From CAZAPG01 sp964486935 (GTDB lineage: Bacteria > Chloroflexota > Anaerolineae > 4572-78 > J111): a DNA stretch of 64,000 nt. Of this stretch, positions 26,219-33,961 are shown in pieces. The stretch's first letter is position 1. The number at the start of each line of letters is the position of its first letter. The translations under genes and the position numbers were made by a program. The stretch spans positions 16,842 through 80,841 of the forward strand of contig CAZAPG010000031.1 in assembly GCA_964486935.1 (NCBI GenBank). Direction: 5' to 3'. Below the pieces are notes generated by a model, which did not search any database, had not been told where the DNA came from, and saw nothing but the letters and a program-made list of their open reading frames with translations.

Positions 26219-27271
26219 ATGGGGGATACTATGCAAGCTGTGGTGGTTCGGGCGCCGATGGAATTTCAGGTGGAAACGGCGCCTGCGCCGGAGTCGCCGC
26301 CCGGTGGCCTGTTATTAAACGTAAAGGCCTGCGGCCTGTGCGGGTCAGATTTGCGAACCTTGCGGGTTGGGCATCGCAAAGTGACGTTTCCGTGGATTAT
26401 TGGCCATGAACTTTGCGGGGTTGTAGCCGACACAGGCTTAAACTATGAAGGCAAATGGAAAAAAGGTGACGTGCTGGCTGTGGGGCCGATGGCCTACTGC
26501 GGCATCTGCGATTTTTGCCTGAATGGCCAGTACGAATTGTGCGACAACTACCGCGAAATTGCCCAGGCCTGGCCCGGTGGCTTTGCCGAACAGATTGCCA
26601 TTCCCCAAGAGGCCGTAAAATTGGGCGCCATCGAACTGGTCCCGCCCGGCCTGGACCCCGACTTTGCGGCGATGACTGAGCCGATCTCTTCCTGCCTGAA
26701 TGCCCAGGAAAAGGGGCAGGTTGGACTGGGGGACACGGTGATGATTATTGGCACCGGGCCAATTGGCTGCATTCACATTAGCCTGGCCCGGGCCAAAGGC
26801 GCGGATAAAGTTTTTGTGGCCGATATATCGGATGAGCGGCTGAAGCTGGCCGCCGTGTTTGAGCCGGATGCCCTCATCAATGCCGCCAACGTAGATTTGG
26901 TGGAGGAGGTGCGCCGCTTGACCGGCGGTAAAGGCGCCGATGTAATTATCACCGCCACGCCGGCCCCGGTGGCCCAGGTTCAGGCGGTAGAAATGGCCCG
27001 TAAAGGCGGCCGAATTTTGCTCTTTGGGGGTCTGCCCAAGGATAACAGCAAACCCGGCGTGGATATGAACATTGTCCATTACAACGCGCTGCACTTGATT
27101 GGCACGACCATTTTTGCGCCCCGGCACTTCCGGCTGGCCCTCAAGCTGGTGGCATCGGGCCGGCTGCCGGTAGACAAACTTATCTCCCACCGCTTCCCCC
27201 TGGCCGACTTTCAAAAGGGGGCGATGATGGCCCTGGAAGGGCAGGTTTTGAAGGCAGTGTTTAATCCGTAA
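26219..27271 (+). CDS. Zinc-dependent alcohol/polyol dehydrogenase (1 of 5)
   Basis: A 350-residue MDR dehydrogenase. Catalytic zinc ligands are the Cys in CGLCGSDLR, the His/Glu in GHELCG, and structural-zinc Cys in CGICDFCLNGQYELC. The NAD site follows in IIGTGPIGCIH. It resembles sorbitol/threonine dehydrogenases acting on sugar alcohols or sugars. A strong AAGGAGG precedes the ATG at 26219; an ATG at 26231 is an alternative start. It lies 43 bp after the SAF oxidoreductase gene. Confidence 0.92.
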   Translation: MGDTMQAVVVRAPMEFQVETAPAPESPPGGLLLNVKACGLCGSDLRTLRVGHRKVTFPWIIGHELCGVVADTGLNYEGKWKKGDVLAVGPMAYCGICDFCLNGQYELCDNYREIAQAWPGGFAEQIAIPQEAVKLGAIELVPPGLDPDFAAMTEPISSCLNAQEKGQVGLGDTVMIIGTGPIGCIHISLARAKGADKVFVADISDERLKLAAVFEPDALINAANVDLVEEVRRLTGGKGADVIITATPAPVAQVQAVEMARKGGRILLFGGLPKDNSKPGVDMNIVHYNALHLIGTTIFAPRHFRLALKLVASGRLPVDKLISHRFPLADFQKGAMMALEGQVLKAVFNP

Positions 27272-27285
27272 AAATGGCGGCAGAA

Positions 27286-27336
27286 TTGACAAAGATAGTC
27301 GTCTGCAATATGATATATTGGTATGAGGTATGACCA
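27286..27336 (+). promoter_or_regulatory. Island promoter 1 with GntR-type operator
   Basis: TTGACA (27286-27291), 17-bp spacer, TATGAT (27309-27314), then the 19-mer TTGGTATGAGGTATGACCA (27318-27336) covering the expected start point. Its core GGTATGACC fits the GGT-N3-ACC pattern of FadR-type GntR operators. A further CAGACC / GGTCTG inverted repeat follows at 27344-27363. The same arrangement recurs at 46362. Confidence 0.8.
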
Positions 27337-27427
27337 CATATACCAGACCACGTGACAGGTCTGACAAATTCCCAACGATGGGGCCAGGCGGCAACGGCAG
27401 CCCCCCTTTGCCTGAAAGGGGTTCAAA

Positions 27428-28498
27428 ATGAATAACCAAATTACCTTTGGCCAGGTTGTTGAGGCGCTAGAAAAAAATGACCAGCCCTTTGCTGTCCTAC
27501 CCCTGCAAAATAAGGCGCAACTGGTCGTTTCACAACGGGGCGGACGCATTTTAGGCCCCTTTCTGTCAGCCCAGGGGCAGAGCCTGTTCTGGCTCAATAA
27601 AGCCTTTACCAGGCCCGACTCCTTCAGCGCGTTTCTCAACTCCGGCGATTGGAACCTGGGCGGCGAGCGAATCTGGATTGCCCCGGAGATACAATATCTG
27701 GTTAAGGATCGCGCCGATTTTTGGGGCAGCATCCGCGTACCGGCCCAAATGGACCCCGGCCAGTACACTCTGGACTCAACGCAGCCGGGCCAGATTCGGT
27801 TGCGGCAAACCGTAACGCTGGCTGCGTTCAATCTGGCCAGCGGCCAAAAAGAATTGACCATAGAAAAGGTCATCCGCCCGGTTGAAGACCCGCTGCGCCA
27901 TTTACGCAGCTATGCAACCCTGGCCGGTGGCTTGCTGTTTGCCGGCTACGAGCAAACTGTCTCGCTGGCCGAGAGCCGCTCCGATGAAATCATGAGCGAG
28001 GTCTGGAACCTGGTTCAACTCAACCCCGGCGGCCAGCTTCTCATCCCCGCTTCTCCCCACATTGAGTACAGCGATTATTTTGAACCCGTTGATTCTGCCC
28101 ATCAAACCATCTATCCCCACTATGTTTGCCTCAATATTACCGGGCAGCGCCGTTACAAGGTGGGGTACAAAGCCGCCCAGGTATTTGGCCGGCTGGCTTA
28201 CCTCAACCACCTGGCCGACGGGCGCGCCTGCCTGATTGTCCGCAATTTCTTTAACAACCCCTCCGCGCCCTACGCCGAGGAACCCGCCGCGCTGCCGGGA
28301 CAATGCGGGCACTCCATTCACGTCTACAACGATGACGGCGCTCTGGGCGGCTTTGGCGAGTTGGAGTGCAACGGCCAGACCATCGGCGGCGCTACCGGCA
28401 AATCGGCCACGACCGACCAGTTTGTGCTGTGGTTGTATGTCGGCAATTCCCAAAAAATAAAACAGCTTATCCCCCACTTACTGGGGATAGAGCTTTAA
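27428..28498 (+). CDS. Uncharacterised beta-sandwich protein, aldose-epimerase-like
   Basis: A 356-residue soluble protein that I cannot name with certainty. It is beta-rich, with GGERIWIAPEIQ (about 79-90), which recalls the GGDR-W motif of the galactose-mutarotase superfamily, and a similar layout to DUF4380/DUF6786-type proteins. No signal peptide is seen. As first gene after island promoter 1 and just upstream of a sugar isomerase, a mutarotase role for the imported sugar is plausible. AAGGGG precedes the ATG. Confidence 0.6.
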   Translation: MNNQITFGQVVEALEKNDQPFAVLPLQNKAQLVVSQRGGRILGPFLSAQGQSLFWLNKAFTRPDSFSAFLNSGDWNLGGERIWIAPEIQYLVKDRADFWGSIRVPAQMDPGQYTLDSTQPGQIRLRQTVTLAAFNLASGQKELTIEKVIRPVEDPLRHLRSYATLAGGLLFAGYEQTVSLAESRSDEIMSEVWNLVQLNPGGQLLIPASPHIEYSDYFEPVDSAHQTIYPHYVCLNITGQRRYKVGYKAAQVFGRLAYLNHLADGRACLIVRNFFNNPSAPYAEEPAALPGQCGHSIHVYNDDGALGGFGELECNGQTIGGATGKSATTDQFVLWLYVGNSQKIKQLIPHLLGIEL

Positions 28499-28541
28499 GC
28501 GTGATAAAACGACCATTCAATGATGAAAGGAAAAGCATAAT

Positions 28542-29972
28542 ATGAAAATAATGGAAAAGAAACCCACCTTTGGCCTGATTGTCGGCACCCGGGGCTTTTT
28601 TAACCCGGAACTGGCGGTGCAGGGCCGCCGTGACTTGCTGGCCAAGCTCGACTCGTTGGGCTACCGCTACATCATCCCCCCGGAAGACGCCACCCCCAAC
28701 GGGGCCATTGAAACGCTGGCCGACGCCAAAGTGTGCGCCGAGTTGTTCAGGCAACATCAGGCTGAGATTGACGGCATTATTGTAGTGCTGCCCAATTTTG
28801 GCGACGAGCAGGGCGTGGTTTACACCTTAAGTCTGGCCAAACTGAATGTGCCGGTGCTGGTTCAAGCCTGCGATGACGAAGACCCGCAACGCCTCAAGGT
28901 CAAAGAGCGGCGCGACGCCTTTTGCGGCAAGCTGTCGGTTTGCGCCAACCTGTACCAGTTCGGTATCCCCTTTACCGATACCACCTATCACACCTATGCC
29001 ATCAACAGCGCTGAGTTTACGCAGGATTTGGATTACTTCAGCCGCGTTTGCCGGGTGGTCAAAGGGCTGACCAACCTGCGCGTGGGCGCTATCGGCGCTC
29101 GTCCCTCGCCCTTCCACACCTGCCGCTACAGCGAAAAGCTGTTGCAAGCAACCGGCATCACCGTGGTTACGGTTGACCTGAGCGAAATCATCGCCTCGGC
29201 CAACCGCGTTCTCAAACAAAAGCCGGCGGCCCTGCCCCAAAAAATCGAGGAGATTCGGGCCTATGGCCGCATCCCCGACCATATCCGCGATGAGAACGTG
29301 CAAAAGCAGGCGGCCTGGTCGGTGGCGGTGGAAAACTGGATGGCTGAAAATGAGTGCGACGCCAGCGCCATCCAGTGCTGGACTTCGGTGCAACTGAACT
29401 ATGGCTGCGCCACCTGCCTGACCATGAGCATGATGGGCGAAAAATATATGCCCAGCGCCTGCGAGGTAGACGTGGCCGGCGTGGTTTCTATGTATGCCCT
29501 GCTGCTGGCCTCTGGCAACCCGCCCGGCTTTTTAGACTGGAACAACAACTATGGCCTTGAGCGCGATATGTGCATCAACACTCACTGCTCCAACTTCCCC
29601 AAGAGTTTTGTAGGCGACGAGGTAGAGATTTCCAACCTGGACGTAATTGGCGCATCGGTGGGCGAGGACAAAGCCTTTGGCGCAATAAAAGCGCAGGTGC
29701 GCCCCGGCCCCATGACCTACTTCCGCATGTCTACCGATGACCTGCGCGGCGAAATCAGAGCCTACCTGGGCGAGGGCGACTTCACCGACGACCCCAACAA
29801 TATTCAGGGCGGCTCGGCAGTTTGCCAGGTGCCAAATTTGCAACAGTTGCTCAAGTTTCTGTGTAAAAACGGCTTTGAGCATCACGTGGCTATGACTCGC
29901 GGCCATTACGCCAATGTGCTGTACGAGGCCATTTCAACCTACCTGGATTGGGATATCTACTACCACCAATAA
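28542..29972 (+). CDS. L-fucose/L-arabinose isomerase family protein
   Basis: A 476-residue aldose-ketose isomerase homologue. The N-terminal alpha/beta domain starts TFGLIVGTRGFFNPELA, the central part has ADAKVCAELFRQHQAEIDGIIVVLPNFGDE, and the last third has the active-site region with conserved Glu/Asp (NECDASAIQCWTSVQ, CEVDVAG) and TRGHYANVLYEA at the end. The family uses Mn(II) to interconvert aldoses and ketoses. The sugar cannot be read from sequence; the neighbouring mutarotase-like gene and ABC importer suggest a monosaccharide taken up from outside. Confidence 0.85.
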   Translation: MKIMEKKPTFGLIVGTRGFFNPELAVQGRRDLLAKLDSLGYRYIIPPEDATPNGAIETLADAKVCAELFRQHQAEIDGIIVVLPNFGDEQGVVYTLSLAKLNVPVLVQACDDEDPQRLKVKERRDAFCGKLSVCANLYQFGIPFTDTTYHTYAINSAEFTQDLDYFSRVCRVVKGLTNLRVGAIGARPSPFHTCRYSEKLLQATGITVVTVDLSEIIASANRVLKQKPAALPQKIEEIRAYGRIPDHIRDENVQKQAAWSVAVENWMAENECDASAIQCWTSVQLNYGCATCLTMSMMGEKYMPSACEVDVAGVVSMYALLLASGNPPGFLDWNNNYGLERDMCINTHCSNFPKSFVGDEVEISNLDVIGASVGEDKAFGAIKAQVRPGPMTYFRMSTDDLRGEIRAYLGEGDFTDDPNNIQGGSAVCQVPNLQQLLKFLCKNGFEHHVAMTRGHYANVLYEAISTYLDWDIYYHQ

Positions 29973-29983
29973 ATTTGTTTGAC

Positions 29984-30035
29984 ACGTTAACGCCGGCATC
30001 TTCTGGCGGGCCATAGTGATGTGCCGGCGTAACGT
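29984..30035. promoter_or_regulatory. Large intercistronic hairpin without T-run
   Basis: ACGTTAACGCCGGCA (29984-29998) pairs with TGCCGGCGTAACGT (30022-30035), with one bulged A, in the 270-bp gap before the binding-protein gene. Without a T-run it is more likely a transcript-stabilising or processing element. The rest of the gap holds AAGGAGGTGAT (30151-30161), an extended anti-16S match with no suitably spaced start codon. Confidence 0.55.
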
Positions 30036-30242
30036 TGCAAAATTATGTTTTGGGGGAAAATTGATGACATTTATCGTAAGAACCACAGATAAATCTCACT
30101 TCAGAAAGTCGGTAGATTTTGATATCATAGAATCCCCCTTTAAAAGAATGAAGGAGGTGATGCGCCCAATCGGCAACAATAATCGGCAGTTCCTTTTATA
30201 AATCCCTATTAAATCCTTTACAAAGATTGTGAGGAGGAAAAA

Positions 30243-31733
30243 ATGAGTAAGAAATATGTTAGCCGGCGCGAGTTTTTACGGGTAAGCGCCTTGACCGCTG
30301 CCGGCCTGCTGGCTGCCAGTTGTGGCGGCGGAGCGCAGCCCGCGGCTCCCCAGCAGGAAGCGCCTGCGGCCAAGGAAGAAGCCCCGGCTGCGGCTGCCCC
30401 CTCTGGCGAAGCGGTAACGCTTGATGTGATGTCGCTGGCCGAGTACGAAGGTCCATATCGAGAAATCTGGAACGTCTTCAACGCCCAAAATCCGGGAATC
30501 AAAGTCAACGTGTTCTCCATTAACGAAGACACGGCGGCGGCCCACGAAGCCAAGGTGGCCGGCGGCTATCTGCCCGCCATCGAGTTGACCCAGGAAATGC
30601 AGATTTTCTTTGACAAGAGCAACTACGAGATGGCAGTCAACCTGGGCGAGCTTGACTTCCCCTGGTGGGACCGCTGGCAGTTTGACGTCAAGAATATGTG
30701 GGCCAATCTGCATAACCTGCCCGGCCCCCGCTCTCTGGACGTGTTCCAGGGTTTTGTGATGACCTGGCAGTATAACAAAGAGTTGATGGACAAGGCCGGG
30801 CTTGACCCCCACAAAGATGTTCAGAGTTGGGATGACCTGAAAAAGTGGATGGATGAAGGTACCGCCTGGGCCAAGTCGCCCGATTCCGGGGTGGAGTACT
30901 TCTGGAACCAGGCCTGGCACAACTGGATCTTTGGCAACAACTACACCGACGCTATGCCGCTGGCCTTTGCCGACGGCCAGCGCGCCCGCCAGGTTGACTG
31001 CTGGCTGGGTAAAGCCAAATTCGACGCCGACGACTCGCCCTACCGCCATTACTATGAATTCTTTAAAGAAGCCAACGACAAAGGCTGGATGCCGGAGAAT
31101 ATGACCCAGCGGCAGTGGGAAGGCGATATGGAAGCCAGCTACATTGCCGGCAAATCGGTGATGATGCTGCACGGCCCGTGGGTGTGGGACAAGGCGCTGG
31201 CCGCCGGTTCTGAATTTGCGGTGAAGGGCATGCAAGACGGCCTGCCGGCAACGCCGCCGGCCGAAGGCCAGGGTGTTTGGATGCAGAGCGCCCTGCCGCC
31301 CAACATCGACAACCAGTGGTTCATCCGCGCCGGTAACGAGAAGACGCCGCACTGGGACAAAACCCTCTTTGCCTGGAACTGGTTCTGGAGCCCCGAGGCT
31401 GTCCCCATGAAGGCCCAGGCCGAAGGCCGCTGGCCACTGTACGACCTCGACGAGCCATTGGAACTCAAGGGGCCGCAGTTCAAAGCCGTGTTGAGCCAAA
31501 TCGGTACATCCGGCGGTGTTTGGGAAAAAGCCAAATTTGAGCAAGAACTAACCGGAAACGTGCAGGCCAGCCCCTACCGCAAGAAAGGTTCCAAGGGGGT
31601 CTGGGATTGGGAGTCCAACGGCAACAACCAGGTGATGGCCGACGTGCTGTCTGGCAAGATTACCGTCAAAGAAGCTTTGGGTATTGCCCAGAAGAACTGG
31701 GAAGAAAGCTTTGAGGGCATGCCCACCGTTTAG
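30243..31733 (+). CDS. ABC transporter sugar-binding lipoprotein (family 1)
   Basis: A 496-residue extracytoplasmic solute-binding protein. The N-terminus carries a Tat-type signal (RREFLRVSALTAAGLLA) ending in a lipobox (AASC), then an Ala/Pro/Glu linker. The mature part is a family 1 carbohydrate-binding protein with many aromatic residues that could stack on sugar rings (WWDRWQFDVKNMW, YFWNQAWHNWIFGNN, WFIRAGNEKTPHW). It delivers a sugar to the two permeases encoded just downstream. GAGGAGG precedes the ATG. Confidence 0.93.
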   Translation: MSKKYVSRREFLRVSALTAAGLLAASCGGGAQPAAPQQEAPAAKEEAPAAAAPSGEAVTLDVMSLAEYEGPYREIWNVFNAQNPGIKVNVFSINEDTAAAHEAKVAGGYLPAIELTQEMQIFFDKSNYEMAVNLGELDFPWWDRWQFDVKNMWANLHNLPGPRSLDVFQGFVMTWQYNKELMDKAGLDPHKDVQSWDDLKKWMDEGTAWAKSPDSGVEYFWNQAWHNWIFGNNYTDAMPLAFADGQRARQVDCWLGKAKFDADDSPYRHYYEFFKEANDKGWMPENMTQRQWEGDMEASYIAGKSVMMLHGPWVWDKALAAGSEFAVKGMQDGLPATPPAEGQGVWMQSALPPNIDNQWFIRAGNEKTPHWDKTLFAWNWFWSPEAVPMKAQAEGRWPLYDLDEPLELKGPQFKAVLSQIGTSGGVWEKAKFEQELTGNVQASPYRKKGSKGVWDWESNGNNQVMADVLSGKITVKEALGIAQKNWEESFEGMPTV

Positions 31734-31864
31734 GTAGAAGGGCTTCAACCTTGTTGCTCTGCTGCCCCTGAGCCGGGGAACGAGAATAAATTTTTTTGTT
31801 GATTGGGGGTGGCTCACCCAAAAAGTGAGCTACCCCTGCATTGGCCCAAGATGGAGGTATGATG

Positions 31865-32809
31865 ATGGGTGTCGCACCGGCAACAACGCTTGAGCAAACG
31901 CTCAAGGGCACCAGGAAAAAAAGCAAACTTGAACGCAGGCAAATTCTGGAAGACTGGCTCTTTATTTCACCCCAGTTAATCATTTTTGTTCTGCTGACCA
32001 TCGTCCCCTTTTTTGTCGCCATTCCCATTCTGTTTACCGATATGGCTCAATTTAACGACCCGCAAATCAACCCGGTGGGCCTGCGTAACTTTACCGCCCT
32101 CTTTACCGACCGCAGCGTTCAGGTTGATTATCTGCCGGCGCTCCGCAGAACGATAATCTTCGTTCTTCTCAACTATACTACCGTGTATATTTTTGGGTTG
32201 AGCCTGGCTTTGTTAATGTATGAAGTTGGCTTTCGAGGGGGATTTTTTACGGTGATTTACCTGCCGCTGATGGTCTCTGGCCTGGCGGTGGGTTACATGG
32301 CGGTGATGTTATTCTCCAAGGAAACAGGCACGGCCAACCTGTTGCTGCAAGAGTTAGGGCTGATAACGACGCCCGTCAACATCTATTCGGCGCAGGGAAC
32401 GGCCTTTATTCTGCCGCTGATGGTAGGCTGGCGCTATGCCGGCTACAATATGGCCATCTTTCTATCTGGTTTGCTGTCTATCCCCAAAGAGACCATTGAA
32501 GCGGCTATTGTAGATGGAGCCTCTTACTGGCAGCGGCTGTGGCGGGTCTATTTTCCGCAAATGTTACCCTCCTTTATTCTGGCCACAACTATGTGTTTGA
32601 TTGGCTCCTTTGCCGTTTTTGACGAATTGGTGGCGATGGGCGCTTTGTATGTAAACCCCGAAGCCAAGTTATTAAGTATCCTCTTTTTCACTTATGGATT
32701 TCAGATTGAACGCCTGGCGATGGGCATGACCCTGGCAGTAGAGACCTTCTTGCCCCTGGTTCTGCTGGGGGTGGCTTTACAACGCCTGCAGCGACGGGTG
32801 CAATATTAG
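31865..32809 (+). CDS. ABC sugar permease, MalF-like
   Basis: A permease of about 314 residues with six transmembrane helices, starting near residue 40 after a charged cytosolic tail. The EAA loop that docks the ATPase reads EAAIVDGASYWQRLWRVYFP. The frame is open from TTG 31841, but GGAGGT at 31853-31858 is part of that longer reading and lies 6 nt before ATG 31865, which is therefore preferred (ATG 31859 and 31862 are alternatives). It works with the next gene. Confidence 0.92.
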   Translation: MGVAPATTLEQTLKGTRKKSKLERRQILEDWLFISPQLIIFVLLTIVPFFVAIPILFTDMAQFNDPQINPVGLRNFTALFTDRSVQVDYLPALRRTIIFVLLNYTTVYIFGLSLALLMYEVGFRGGFFTVIYLPLMVSGLAVGYMAVMLFSKETGTANLLLQELGLITTPVNIYSAQGTAFILPLMVGWRYAGYNMAIFLSGLLSIPKETIEAAIVDGASYWQRLWRVYFPQMLPSFILATTMCLIGSFAVFDELVAMGALYVNPEAKLLSILFFTYGFQIERLAMGMTLAVETFLPLVLLGVALQRLQRRVQY

Positions 32810-32828
32810 GAACTGGAGGCGTAAACCA

Positions 32829-33953
32829 ATGGCCACCCAATCCATTGATATAAAACAATTGGAAACAACCAAAAAGCCCATTCTGGGGCTGAAAGGGCGC
32901 AGGCAGCTCTTGCGGGTTGTTGCTCTGGCGGTGATGGCGCTTTACTCCATTGTGACAATTTTTCCCTTTTATGCGCTCTTTGTGCGGAGTTTTGTCTCGA
33001 CCAAAGACTCGGCCGAATTGCATTTGTGGATTCCCGAAACCCAGGAAGTGCCGATGGAGTCAGAAATTGGCAACCTGGCTGTCTTTTTTGATTTGGATAC
33101 CAACAAATTAAAAGAATACCTGGGCATCCCCCCCACCGAATTTCTGATGGCCCGCACCACGCTCAGAGAAATCTCGGAGGAGTACAACATCCCCGAAGAA
33201 CATATCAAGGATTTCTTTGCCGGATTTTATACCTACAACGGCTGGAATACCCTGCTCACCGGCGACCTGTATGGCACCAGTTTTTGGGGGGCGCTGGGCC
33301 GAACCTTACTGGTGACGGTAGTCAGCCTTGTTTTGGGTATTACTCTCTCAATCTTTACCGGCTATGGCCTGGCCGGTTTGCAGCGCCGCGACAAGATGTT
33401 TGTCTACAATATTTACCTGTTGCAAATGGTCATCCCGGCCATGCTGATTTTGTTGCCCCAATATCAACTGCTGCAATGGTTTTTTAAACTCTTTCCCGGT
33501 TACGATGTACAGGGCAGCCTCACCCGCGGTATCCTGCAACTTGCCTCGATTGTGCTCATTAACATCAAAGGGACCGCCTTATCGACCATGATTTTTACCG
33601 CGGCCATTAGTTCCATCCCCAAAGACCTTGAGGACTCGGCCATGATTGACGGGGCCAGCCGTTTTCAGTATCTTCGTTACATCCTTCTCCCGTTGCTCAA
33701 AGTGCCTGTCGTCAGCCTGACGGTAATTATGCTGCCGCTGGTTTATAACCAATTTCTTGAGCCGTATGTTTACCTTGACCCGGTTAACACCACTTTGCTG
33801 CCCTTCACCCAAAGCGCCGTTGGACAGTTTTCTACCAATTTCCAACTCATCTACTCGGCCATTTTTGCCTCGGTTGTGCCGATGGTAGTGGTCTACCTGC
33901 TTTTCCGGCGCTTCTTTGTTGAGGGCGTGATGGCCGGCGCAATCAAAGGATAG
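32829..33953 (+). CDS. ABC sugar permease, MalG-like, with long first external loop
   Basis: A 374-residue permease, about 90 residues longer than typical MalG-type proteins. The first helix (about 30-55) is followed by a hydrophilic segment of about 85-90 residues (about 60-150) containing LKEYLGIPPTE and EEYNIPEEHIKDFF, before the remaining five helices. The EAA loop reads EDSAMIDGASRFQYLRYILLP. No ABC ATPase gene is in the window, so a shared MsmK/UgpC-type ATPase must be encoded elsewhere. Confidence 0.92.
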   Translation: MATQSIDIKQLETTKKPILGLKGRRQLLRVVALAVMALYSIVTIFPFYALFVRSFVSTKDSAELHLWIPETQEVPMESEIGNLAVFFDLDTNKLKEYLGIPPTEFLMARTTLREISEEYNIPEEHIKDFFAGFYTYNGWNTLLTGDLYGTSFWGALGRTLLVTVVSLVLGITLSIFTGYGLAGLQRRDKMFVYNIYLLQMVIPAMLILLPQYQLLQWFFKLFPGYDVQGSLTRGILQLASIVLINIKGTALSTMIFTAAISSIPKDLEDSAMIDGASRFQYLRYILLPLLKVPVVSLTVIMLPLVYNQFLEPYVYLDPVNTTLLPFTQSAVGQFSTNFQLIYSAIFASVVPMVVVYLLFRRFFVEGVMAGAIKG

Positions 33954-33961
33954 GAGATTTA

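Noticed and set aside
30016..30201. 61-codon ORF before the binding-protein gene
   Set aside because: No ribosome-binding site, no homology that I recognise, and it runs through the hairpin region. The internal ATG at 30160 is too close to AAGGAGG to be used.
30276..31544. 422-codon open frame on the minus strand
   Set aside because: It is entirely antisense to the sugar-binding protein gene, which has a signal peptide, a ribosome-binding site and family motifs. The opposite frame stays open because of codon composition.
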